A DNA stretch of 64,000 nucleotides, taken from contig JAUILU010000007.1 of the NCBI GenBank assembly GCA_030432905.1, positions 22,570-86,569 of the forward strand, read 5' to 3'. The notes beneath the pieces are model-generated. The model worked only from the letters and a program-made list of their open reading frames with translations, did not search any database and was not told where the DNA came from. Source of the stretch: Phycisphaerae bacterium (GTDB taxonomy: Bacteria; Planctomycetota; Phycisphaerae; Phycisphaerales; UBA1924). Each line of letters starts with the position of its first letter. Positions within the stretch are counted from its first letter, which is position 1. A program made the position numbers and the translations under genes. Shown piece after piece: positions 1-7,964 of the stretch.

Positions 1-73
1 TCACGGCGACCAACGCCTCAAGCAGCGTAAAGCCTCGCCGAGTCCGCTTCGGGTTTGCGATATAGGTTTGCAT
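1..73 (-). CDS. Pseudopilin, N-terminal fragment (runs off window)
   Basis: Only the first 24 residues are inside the window. They hold a basic leader and the class III prepilin motif G-FTLLEALVAV, with Glu at +5 and the start of the hydrophobic helix, so the product should be cleaved and N-methylated by a prepilin peptidase. The ATG at 71-73 is preceded by a GAGGAG ribosome binding site 8 nt upstream. It is the fourth pseudopilin in a row, 11 nt after the previous stop, and is probably co-transcribed with the others. Which minor pseudopilin it is cannot be told from this fragment. Confidence 0.85.
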   Translation of the reverse strand, partial: MQTYIANPKRTRRGFTLLEALVAV

Positions 74-84
74 CGTGCGGCTCC

Positions 85-1284
85 TCATCGTGTCGTCACC
101 ACTCGTACACCCACAGGCACCTGCGGCGTAAACACGATCTGCTGGAATACGTCGTACTCGTTCGTTGAGAACGGCGGATCGAGCACCAGCAATGTGCGCA
201 TATCAGCCCCCACTTCGCGTGTGTGCAATTCTGTCACTGTCCGGACCACACCCTGGTTGTCGACAAACTTCTGGCCGACCTTCGTGAGGTTCTGGACAGC
301 GGAATCTCTCGAGATCCCAGACGCCAAACGCAATTCATTTGGATCGAGCAGATCAAACCCGGCAAGGTTTGTGTCAGTTTTCGAGAGCGTGCTGCCGTCA
401 CCCTGAAGCCTGGCCTCGATCGGCCGGGAGTAGATGAGTGACGTGTCGCTCGTCTTGGCGTTGTTGACGGTCTTGGCGCGGTCTTCGCGAGTAACCGCGA
501 GCGGGAACCGGCGGTCGTTTGCACCGACGCCGCCAGAACCTGTCAGCGAGTCACGAAGCGACACGCCACGAGGCAAACGGATGTTGCGATCGATCCGGCG
601 CGTGAAGATCGCGATCTGAATCGGGACCTCCGACAAACGTTCCGCGGGAATGCTCTTCTCGTACCGCCGGCGGTCGCCGCGCGGAACTACACCGATACCC
701 ACATCGACTCGCCTAACAACGATGTCGTACACATACCGAGGATCCGCACCGGTAGAGCCGTCAGGCATCAGCCGATCAGCGAGACTGATCCGGTATGCCG
801 GAAGATCGCGAACGTTTGTGCCTTCCATGATGGGTTCGCTCGCGAGTCCGCCGCCGATGACGAGCGTGCCGGTGTCCTCAAGGAGCCCAACCGCATCGGG
901 GTTCCTGGGCCTGTTGCCCTCCCAGTTGACGTCCCAAAGGAAGTCGAGGGTTGAATTCGATGCGCCCACAGGACGCCTTGGATCGCGTTCCGAGATCGCG
1001 ATGTCACGCTTGAGGATGTCGATGACCGGGAAGCGGTCAGCCGCATTGAATGAGCCGTACTCATCTACCCAGTCAACCCACTCGACTGACTCACTCTCAA
1101 CAACCGAACCACGAATCTCGGCCTCGGCTGACGTCGAAGCGGCGACACCAATAACCGTGTCCTGCGCCCGGCGCTGCAGATCGATCACCGCGGGGAAGAT
1201 CGCGACGACACCAACCAATCCGATGGCCAAGACAACCACGGAAATCAGGATCTCGAGCAGGGTGAATGCTTTGCGATTTTTCAT
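85..1284 (-). CDS. Type II/IV minor pseudopilin, PilV/GspI-like
   Basis: 399-residue protein beginning MKNRKA-FTLLEILISVVVLAIG. This is a prepilin leader and N-methylation motif with Ala instead of the usual Gly at -1, followed by one transmembrane helix. The rest is a soluble domain I do not recognise. Pseudopilins form the short periplasmic pseudopilus of type II secretion or prime type IV pili. The start overlaps the previous gene's stop in an ATGA, indicating translational coupling. It is longer than most GspI proteins, so assignment to a named subunit is tentative. Confidence 0.82.
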   Translation of the reverse strand: MKNRKAFTLLEILISVVVLAIGLVGVVAIFPAVIDLQRRAQDTVIGVAASTSAEAEIRGSVVESESVEWVDWVDEYGSFNAADRFPVIDILKRDIAISERDPRRPVGASNSTLDFLWDVNWEGNRPRNPDAVGLLEDTGTLVIGGGLASEPIMEGTNVRDLPAYRISLADRLMPDGSTGADPRYVYDIVVRRVDVGIGVVPRGDRRRYEKSIPAERLSEVPIQIAIFTRRIDRNIRLPRGVSLRDSLTGSGGVGANDRRFPLAVTREDRAKTVNNAKTSDTSLIYSRPIEARLQGDGSTLSKTDTNLAGFDLLDPNELRLASGISRDSAVQNLTKVGQKFVDNQGVVRTVTELHTREVGADMRTLLVLDPPFSTNEYDVFQQIVFTPQVPVGVRVVTTR

Positions 1285-2390
1285 CGTTTCACCTCAATCA
1301 GATCACCGAAGTAGGCGCTTACGGTGTAGATCGACGAGTCGGCCTCTTGTGCCGTGCCCTCGGCGTTGTTGCTCTCGTACACGAGTCGCCCCTCGATCCA
1401 TTTGGTGATGTGAGCCGCCAGCTCGACCGGGTCAGAAGCGAGCGTCGTATCACGGAACAGCGATGCATCGATCCGTGGATCCTCATCGCGTTCGTAGATC
1501 GTCTCGGTCTGCTTGTTCAGACCCCGAAGCTGGAGCATCTGCGCGAGTCTGCGTTCGCGGTACATCGCGATGTCCGTCACAGGACGAGCCAAGACGGTGT
1601 CAGACGATTCGTTCCCGATAAGCTCGGCACGACTGGAGACAATCGAAGAATCCAGCGAGTTGCTCGCACGCACAGCCCACGAGCGGAGGTCTTCAGTTTC
1701 GTTGATCGGCTTGAGAATCGTGTCGTCAGTGATCAGCGTGCGATCGAGGCTGCTCGGCCGCGGATCGATAACGAGCGCACTGGTGCTCACTCTGCTGAGT
1801 GTGCCGGTGCCGGCTTTGAAGCGGATCATGAACGTCTGGCGGTCCTCGCCGTCATCTTGATCGGTCTGGTCGTAGAAGTCGGTCTCCGGGAAGACCCACG
1901 CGCCCGGGCCACGGTCGCTCCCGCTGCCCTGCAGCGTGCCCGAGACGGGGCTGTATTCGACCAGATCCTCGTACCAGTCCTCGTCGCGGAGTTGTGTACC
2001 GAGCACAAAGCCGCGGACCATGTATCCCTCCGGGAGCCGGACCGCTTCCATCGAGGAAACGGGCACGAAGACGTCGCGCGTCGGCGGGGCCTCGTTCGGA
2101 CCGAGCGAATTGTCGGTGTCGTCAACAAACGATGCGACATGCTCGAAGACGCCGACACTCAGGCCCCGATCCTTGTCGTAGAAGAAGACCGCAGCCGCGT
2201 CGCCGCCACCGACGTTCCGAGCGGCGGTGTCACGCGCCGAGTAGATCGCCTGCTGCAAGGAGTTCTGCGCCATGCTCTGACGCGATGACGACAGCAACGC
2301 CTGGAACGCGGGCACCGCGATACCAAGAAGGATCGCGCTGATCACGATGACCACGAGCATTTCAATCAATGTGAACGCGCGACGCATCAT
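1281..2390 (-). CDS. Type II/IV minor pseudopilin, GspH-like
   Basis: 369 residues starting MMRRA-FTLIEMLVVIVISAILLG: a very short leader, Ala at -1, Phe+1, Glu+5 and a hydrophobic helix, then a GspH-like stretch with Gln/Ser-rich and Ala-rich helix (SSRQSMAQNSLQQAIYSARD). The remainder is an enlarged periplasmic domain of unknown fold. The ATG overlaps the stop of the upstream pseudopilin (ATGA), with an AGGTGGGG ribosome binding site. It is the third gene of a tightly packed four-pseudopilin stack. Confidence 0.82.
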   Translation of the reverse strand: MMRRAFTLIEMLVVIVISAILLGIAVPAFQALLSSSRQSMAQNSLQQAIYSARDTAARNVGGGDAAAVFFYDKDRGLSVGVFEHVASFVDDTDNSLGPNEAPPTRDVFVPVSSMEAVRLPEGYMVRGFVLGTQLRDEDWYEDLVEYSPVSGTLQGSGSDRGPGAWVFPETDFYDQTDQDDGEDRQTFMIRFKAGTGTLSRVSTSALVIDPRPSSLDRTLITDDTILKPINETEDLRSWAVRASNSLDSSIVSSRAELIGNESSDTVLARPVTDIAMYRERRLAQMLQLRGLNKQTETIYERDEDPRIDASLFRDTTLASDPVELAAHITKWIEGRLVYESNNAEGTAQEADSSIYTVSAYFGDLIEVKR

Positions 2391-3466
2391 GACCCCACCT
2401 CAACAATGTTGTCCTCGCGAGCGGCCTCGACGGCTTTTCGGCGATAGTCCGCGTCAGAACCAAGCAGGCTGACGGACAGACCGAGGTTCTCCGCGTACCG
2501 CTTCTGAAGCTCAGTGTCCGACGCCAGCTGTTCCTCGTCGATGTAGTCACCGAAGAGCTTGTTCGGACCAGCACCAACAATCGCGTACGAGGCACTCCGC
2601 ACCTCGTTTGGCATCTCAAAGTCTGCGGCTAGCGGGTCACCGAACGAATCGAGTACCAACTTCGGCACGTTGAGGTAGGCAACCAGGCCGCTGACGTCGG
2701 CGTCGAAATCGACAGCCGAATCGGTGTAAGCATCGAGCCCACCGGGCATGTCAGCGATCGCAATCTCATCGCGGTACCACCTGTAGTAGCGCAACGCCGT
2801 AGCCCGGCGGTCGCGGATCTCTGCGCGGTATACGTGACGGTTCTGAGAGATCGAACCCGAGCTATCGGTGAAGGTCAAGCGATTGCGCGTATCGATGAAG
2901 AGCTCCGAGCTGCCATTTTCAGTATCGAAGAACGGCTCGTAGCTCTTTGGACCGCGACGCGCTTCCTCCTCGGCGCCGGCTGTGGTCGGGCGGTAAACAG
3001 GAGCGAAGTTGCCGCCCCTGCGGACTTCGACAAACCCCGGCCCGTCAACACCGTCAACCTCGGCATCGAGCGCCCCGACAAGGTAGTACGCGAGCGAGTA
3101 TGTGCTGTACCTCGGGAAGTCGTCGCGTTCACCGCGAAGGATCTCGAGATCTCTGCTGACCACGGTCGAGTACACCGCGGGGATTACAAGGCCGTCAACC
3201 GACACAAGCGGGTACGGGTTCGCGGTGTCAACGCCGATGTCTTTGACCAGCGGCGGCACCATGCCGAACTCTCGCGAGAACTCATCAACCGAAAGCTTGA
3301 GACCGTTGATCAGTGCCCGGTCCGAGACAGAACGCGCGCCATTGGCCGCGGCCCTGAACGAGACCAGCGTCAGCCCCATCAGCAGAAAGACGATGAAGAT
3401 ACCGACCATCACCTCGGCGAGTGTGAAACCTGACGTGCTCCGAGTTGTCCTCTTTGAATGCGTCAT
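2387..3466 (-). CDS. Type II/IV pseudopilin
   Basis: 359 residues from the ATG at 3464-3466, which has a GGAG ribosome binding site just upstream. A longer in-frame start at 3529 would overlap pilC and gives an implausible leader. The N-terminus reads basic leader, then G-FTLAEVMVGIFIVFLLMG, a canonical prepilin cleavage and N-methylation site plus transmembrane helix. The rest is a large soluble domain with no motif I recognise. It follows pilC/gspF directly and precedes three more pseudopilins, so it is probably the first pseudopilus component made from this transcript. Confidence 0.82.
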   Translation of the reverse strand: MTHSKRTTRSTSGFTLAEVMVGIFIVFLLMGLTLVSFRAAANGARSVSDRALINGLKLSVDEFSREFGMVPPLVKDIGVDTANPYPLVSVDGLVIPAVYSTVVSRDLEILRGERDDFPRYSTYSLAYYLVGALDAEVDGVDGPGFVEVRRGGNFAPVYRPTTAGAEEEARRGPKSYEPFFDTENGSSELFIDTRNRLTFTDSSGSISQNRHVYRAEIRDRRATALRYYRWYRDEIAIADMPGGLDAYTDSAVDFDADVSGLVAYLNVPKLVLDSFGDPLAADFEMPNEVRSASYAIVGAGPNKLFGDYIDEEQLASDTELQKRYAENLGLSVSLLGSDADYRRKAVEAAREDNIVEVGS

Positions 3467-3521
3467 TGCGCTTTCTCCGGGGTATTCGGCGTGATGCATT
3501 GGCACCCGCCGACGGACCTCT

Positions 3522-4820
3522 TTACACACCGCCGCCCTGGAGCGACTCGATCATCGCCACGAGCGGAAGGAACATCGCCACAACGATCGTGCCGACCATG
3601 ACACCGATCACGATAACCATCACAGGTTCAAGAAGACTCACGAGCGCACCGACCGCGACATCGACCTCTTCGTCGTAGTTGTCCGCGATCTTCATGAGCA
3701 TCGTGTCCATCTCACCGGTCTCTTCGCCGACGTCGATCATGTTCACCACGATCGCGTCGCACGTCTTGGATTCACGCAGCGGCACCGCGAACGTCTCGCC
3801 CTCACGGATCGAGTCGTGCACGCTCATGAGTGCCTTGTGGAACACCGCGTTGCCCGAGGTCTCGGCGGTAATGGTCACCGCCTCAAGAATCGGAACACCA
3901 GCCGAAATCAGCGTGCCCAGCGTACGCGTGAATCGCGCGATCACTGTCTTGCGGATCAGCGTGCCGAGCACCGGGATCTTGAGCAAAATCCAGTCCGTGA
4001 TCGCCCGGCCGGGCCCTGCGCTTCGGATTAGTTTCCAGAAGATCGGGATAGTCAGCAAGCCGCCGAAGATGATCAGAGCACCCGGGAATGACTGACCGAC
4101 CTGGCCGCCGGCGACCCAGCGGGAAGTGTTAATCAGGATCGTCGTGATAGTCGGCAGCGCCACACCAAAGTCCGCGAAGATCTCCTCGAACTTCGGAACG
4201 ATGAACCACATGATGAACACAACGATCAGGATCGCGAACAGCACAACGCCGATCGGGTAGATCATCGCGCCCTTAATCCGGCGCTTCAGTCGCTCGCTCT
4301 TCTCCATGAACTCGCTGAGTCGCTGGAGGATGATGTCGAGCACACCACCGATTTCACCAGCGTGCACCATCTTGACGTACAGCGTATTGAAGGCCCGAGG
4401 GTGCTTACCCAGCGAATCTGAGAGACTCGAACCACCCTCGACGTCCTCGGTCACCTCGACCATCGTTTTCTTAAGAAGACCCGGCTTCATCTGTGACTCA
4501 AGAATCTGCAGCGACCGCAGCAGGGGCAGGCCCGCGTCCTGAAGCGTCGAGAGCTGACGCGTAAAGAGCGTCAACATCTTCGGCTTCACCTTGACGAACG
4601 GCATGGTAAAGCCGCCCGTCGACTTCTTCTCAGTGGCGCTGCCCTTCTTGCCGGCTTCGGCGCCGCCCAAGCCCTTCTTGACCTTCTGCTCGCGCACGGT
4701 CGTCGGGAAGTAACCCTGCGCTTTGATGCGCTGGATCGCCTCGTCGCTCGAGTTGGCTTCAACGGACCCCTTCTGAGGCTTGCCGGCTGCGTTGAGTGCT
4801 TCGTAAGTAAAGGTTGGCAT
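3522..4820 (-). CDS. pilC: Inner-membrane platform protein of pilus/type II secretion (PilC/GspF)
   Basis: 432 residues starting MPTFTYEALNAAGK, the typical N-terminus of this family. The ATG at 4818-4820 has an AGGA box 8 nt upstream, preferred over the upstream ATG at 4856. It has two T2SSF domains (about residues 85-210 and 290-420), each followed by hydrophobic segments such as the IGVVLFAILIVVFIMWFIVP stretch, and the second carries the LLEPVMVIVIG motif near the C-terminus. The protein sits in the cytoplasmic membrane and couples the PilB/GspE ATPase to pseudopilin assembly. A Lys/Gly-rich linker lies at about residues 48-72. Confidence 0.93.
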   Translation of the reverse strand: MPTFTYEALNAAGKPQKGSVEANSSDEAIQRIKAQGYFPTTVREQKVKKGLGGAEAGKKGSATEKKSTGGFTMPFVKVKPKMLTLFTRQLSTLQDAGLPLLRSLQILESQMKPGLLKKTMVEVTEDVEGGSSLSDSLGKHPRAFNTLYVKMVHAGEIGGVLDIILQRLSEFMEKSERLKRRIKGAMIYPIGVVLFAILIVVFIMWFIVPKFEEIFADFGVALPTITTILINTSRWVAGGQVGQSFPGALIIFGGLLTIPIFWKLIRSAGPGRAITDWILLKIPVLGTLIRKTVIARFTRTLGTLISAGVPILEAVTITAETSGNAVFHKALMSVHDSIREGETFAVPLRESKTCDAIVVNMIDVGEETGEMDTMLMKIADNYDEEVDVAVGALVSLLEPVMVIVIGVMVGTIVVAMFLPLVAMIESLQGGGV

Positions 4821-4852
4821 GTCGTTCCTGCTTTCCAGACGTATGGCCTGAA

Positions 4853-6616
4853 TCAATCCTCAGCAATGGTCTCGCGTACTACTTCATCGATCGTTGTTCG
4901 GCCGTCGTAGATACCCCGTAGCCCCGACTCACGCAGCGTCCGCATGCCCTGCGAACGCGAGTGGTTGCGGAGCGCCGACGTAGACGCCTCGTTGAGAATC
5001 AGCTCGCGTGATTCGTCGTCGAGCATCATGATCTCGAAGATGCCCATCCGGCCCTTGTAGCCCGAGCCGTGGCAGTTGTCGCAGCCTTTGCCGCGAGCGA
5101 AGGTCTTGCCCTGAACGCTCTCGGGCGTCAGTCCGAGTTCGAGCAGTTCTTCCTCGGCCGGCACATACGTCTCCCGGCACTTGGGGCAGATGGTTCGTGT
5201 CAGCCGCTGCGCGACAACGCCCTCGATAGTCGCCGCGAGGAGGAATCGCTCCAACCCGAGGTCGATCAAACGAACAATAGAGCTCGGCGCATCGTTCGTG
5301 TGTAAAGTCGAGAGCACCAAGTGACCGGTCAGCGATGCCTGCACCGAGATCTCAGCGGTTGGCTTGTCTCGGATTTCACCGACGAGAATCACATCCGGGT
5401 CCTGACGCAGGAACGAACGCAGCGCCGCCGGGAAGGTCAGCCCCACTTCAGGGTTGACCTGCACCTGGCACAGGCCGTCGATGTCGTATTCTACCGGGTC
5501 TTCAGCGGTCAACAGCTTGGTCCCGATGTCGTTGAGTTCGGACAAAGCCGCGTAGAGCGTGGTCGTCTTACCCGAACCGGTCGGCCCGGTCACGATCACG
5601 ATGCCGTTGGGACGACCGATGAGGTAGCGAACGTCCGCGAGGTCTTTCTCGTCAAGACCGACGCGATCAAGGCTCAGCTCGACGTTCGACCTGTCGAGCA
5701 ATCGCATCACAACACTCTCGCCGTGCATGGTCGGGAGCACAGCAACACGAAGGTCGATCGCGGCGCCCTCGATCTCAAGCGCGATTCGGCCGTCCTGCGG
5801 CAAACGACGCTCGGCGATGTCGAGGTTCGCCATAACTTTGATTCGGCTCGTTATTGCCGTGCCCAGCGTAGCCGGCGGCGGCACCATCTCATAGAGCACG
5901 CCGTCGATGCGGTAACGCATCTTGAACTCGTCTTCAAACGGCTCGAAGTGGATGTCGGACGCCTTGTCCTTGATCGCCTGCAGCAGCACAAGGTTGAGCA
6001 GCTTGACAACCTTGTTGTCGCCCGAGGCCTCGATCTCCGCTTCGAGCTGGCGGGCCTGGTCGCCCGCGTTGCCGCCGGCTGCCAGCGACATCAGCTTCTC
6101 ATCGGAAGCGAGATCAGACACCGCGTCCGAGAGTGACTCAGACTTGGAGTAGTGCTTGTTGATCAGCTCGTCGATGATGTCGGCCTCGCCCACGACCGCA
6201 TCGACTGTCACGCCGAGCAGCAGACGGATGTCATCAACCGCGCGGAAGTTATCAGGGCTCTTGAGAGCGATCTTGAGCCGCTTCGATCGTTCGTTGTAGT
6301 CGATGGGGACAACGCCGAAGATCCGGACGTTCGCCGAGGGGATCACGCTGACCGCGTTCTCGGGGATCTCGAAGCCCTTGAGATCGACATACTCCATGCC
6401 AGCCTGAGCCGCCAAGCCTTCTTGAACGTCCCGCTGGGTGATGTACCCGAGCTCGACGAGCAGCTGTCCGATCGGGACCTTCCGCCCCGCCTTCTGGATC
6501 TCGAGGGCTTCGTGGACCTGCTCCTTCTTCACGGTCCCAAGCTTGCGCATGATGCGCCCGATCTTGTGACCTCTGAATTGGCTGTAGTCCATACCTGTAC
6601 CCGCGGCCTTGGCCAT
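4853..6616 (-). CDS. pilB: Pilus assembly/type II secretion ATPase (PilB/GspE), tetracysteine form
   Basis: 587 residues from the ATG at 6614-6616 (GAGGTG box 4 nt upstream; a further ATG at 6643 lacks one). An N-terminal MshEN/T2SSE_N-type domain covers about 10-155. The hexameric ATPase core has Walker A GPTGSGKTT (344-352), Asp box LRQDPD, Walker B ILVGE and the His box STLHT. A zinc-binding insert carries two CxxC pairs (Cys 477, 480, 512, 515). It powers pseudopilin extrusion in the cytoplasm. The next gene is pilC. A second, cysteine-less paralogue lies at 7965-9716. Confidence 0.95.
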   Translation of the reverse strand: MAKAAGTGMDYSQFRGHKIGRIMRKLGTVKKEQVHEALEIQKAGRKVPIGQLLVELGYITQRDVQEGLAAQAGMEYVDLKGFEIPENAVSVIPSANVRIFGVVPIDYNERSKRLKIALKSPDNFRAVDDIRLLLGVTVDAVVGEADIIDELINKHYSKSESLSDAVSDLASDEKLMSLAAGGNAGDQARQLEAEIEASGDNKVVKLLNLVLLQAIKDKASDIHFEPFEDEFKMRYRIDGVLYEMVPPPATLGTAITSRIKVMANLDIAERRLPQDGRIALEIEGAAIDLRVAVLPTMHGESVVMRLLDRSNVELSLDRVGLDEKDLADVRYLIGRPNGIVIVTGPTGSGKTTTLYAALSELNDIGTKLLTAEDPVEYDIDGLCQVQVNPEVGLTFPAALRSFLRQDPDVILVGEIRDKPTAEISVQASLTGHLVLSTLHTNDAPSSIVRLIDLGLERFLLAATIEGVVAQRLTRTICPKCRETYVPAEEELLELGLTPESVQGKTFARGKGCDNCHGSGYKGRMGIFEIMMLDDESRELILNEASTSALRNHSRSQGMRTLRESGLRGIYDGRTTIDEVVRETIAED

Positions 6617-6684
6617 ACGACACCTCACCCGGCCCGGAATCAAACCAAGCCGTGACTCTTATATCTTCGCGTCAAATCCGGTCC

Positions 6685-6785
6685 GGTTGGGTACCGAACC
6701 CCTATGAATGGCACTCAGAGGCCATTCGACAGCCAGATTCTCTACCATGACCCTGTTTTGGGCCTGGTAGGCATATCCAAACAGG
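6685..6785 (-). promoter_or_regulatory. Cluster of inverted repeats between pilT and pilB
   Basis: Three dyads occupy the 177 nt between the pilT stop and pilB start. At 6752-6785 arms CCTGTTT(T)GG and CCAAACAGG enclose an inner GCCT/AGGC. At 6706-6727 a perfect 7-bp stem GAATGGC/GCCATTC has an 8-nt loop. At 6685-6700 there is a near-palindrome centred on GGTACC (14 of 16 bases symmetric). None is followed by a clear T-run on the minus strand, so a processing, attenuation or operator role is as likely as termination. Confidence 0.45.
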
Positions 6786-6793
6786 ACCAAAAC

Positions 6794-7930
6794 TCAGTCA
6801 GACTTCACGTCTTCCTCGTCGAGCTCGGCCCGGCCGACGGTGTGCCCGAGTTGGTGCACCTTGGCGGTCAGGTCCTGCGGATTCTTGCTCTTGTCGATCA
6901 TCTCGTCGGCCGCGATCATGCCGCGCGAATACAGCGACCAGAGGTGGTCGTCCAGCAACTGCATGCCGAATTTCTTACCGGTCTGAATCGCCGAGTCGAT
7001 CCGGAAGCTCTTGCCGTCACGGATCAGGTTCGCGATAGCGGGCGTCACGAGGAGGAATTCGTACGCGGCACACATGCCCTTGGTGTCCACTCGGCCAAGC
7101 AGCACCTGACTGAGCACACAGATCAGTGCCGTCGAGAGCTGAACCCGGATCTGGTTCTGCTGGGTCACCGGGAAGGCGTCAACCACACGGTCAATAGTCT
7201 TGGCGGCACCCGTCGTATGGAGCGTTCCGAACACCAAGTGACCGGTCTCGGCGGCTCGCACCGCGGCCTCGATCGTTTCAAGGTCTCGCATTTCACCAAC
7301 GAGGATGCAGTCCGGGTCCTGACGCAGAGCACGACGCAGCGCCTCGGCGAATGTCGGCACATCGGACCCGACCTCACGCTGGTTCACGATCGACTTCTTG
7401 TGGTAGTGGTAGTACTCGATCGGGTCTTCCATCGTCACGATGTGGCGTTCGAGATTCGCGTTGACGTAGTCGATCATGGTCGCAAGCGACGTCGTCTTAC
7501 CAGAACCCGTCGGCCCCGTCACGAGGAACAATCCACGGGGACGCCGGATGAGGTCTTTACACACGTCCGGCAGGCCGATCTGCTCGAACGTGAGCAGCTT
7601 GTTAGGAATGAGTCGGAGAACCATTGCAAGGTCGTTGCGCTGGCGAAACACGGATACACGGAAACGGGCCGCCTCGCCGTAGGCGAAGCCGAAGTCGGTG
7701 CCGCCCTCTTCAGCAAGCTCCTGCTGCTTCTGCTCTGGGGTGATGGATTTCATCAGGCCCACCATTGATTCCGAGTCGAGGACCTTAGTTTGAAGGTTGC
7801 GGAGCGAACCATGCAAACGCAGGGTCGGCGGGCGACCAACGGTCAGGTGGAGGTCGTTCGCGCCAAGCTTGATCATCGTGTCAAGCAATCGGTCAATCTG
7901 CATCGTCGACATCGTGTCGCTCCGGCTCAA
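6794..7930 (-). CDS. pilT: Type IV pilus retraction ATPase PilT
   Basis: 378 residues, normal PilT length. The N-terminal PAS-like domain begins with DRLLDTMIKLGANDLHL, typical of PilT/PilU. The ATPase core has Walker A GPTGSGKTT (139-147), Asp box RQDPD, Walker B ILVGEMRD (209-216) and His box HLVFGTLHT (231-239). PilT depolymerises type IV pili, so this locus is more likely a retractile pilus than a pure type II secretion system. It lies 34 nt after pilB paralogue 2 and upstream of pilB paralogue 1. ATGs at 7930 and 7912 are both possible starts. Confidence 0.95.
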   Translation of the reverse strand: MSRSDTMSTMQIDRLLDTMIKLGANDLHLTVGRPPTLRLHGSLRNLQTKVLDSESMVGLMKSITPEQKQQELAEEGGTDFGFAYGEAARFRVSVFRQRNDLAMVLRLIPNKLLTFEQIGLPDVCKDLIRRPRGLFLVTGPTGSGKTTSLATMIDYVNANLERHIVTMEDPIEYYHYHKKSIVNQREVGSDVPTFAEALRRALRQDPDCILVGEMRDLETIEAAVRAAETGHLVFGTLHTTGAAKTIDRVVDAFPVTQQNQIRVQLSTALICVLSQVLLGRVDTKGMCAAYEFLLVTPAIANLIRDGKSFRIDSAIQTGKKFGMQLLDDHLWSLYSRGMIAADEMIDKSKNPQDLTAKVHQLGHTVGRAELDEEDVKSD

Positions 7931-7964
7931 TCAGTGGGCGCTGCCGCCCTTGGTTACATACGAA

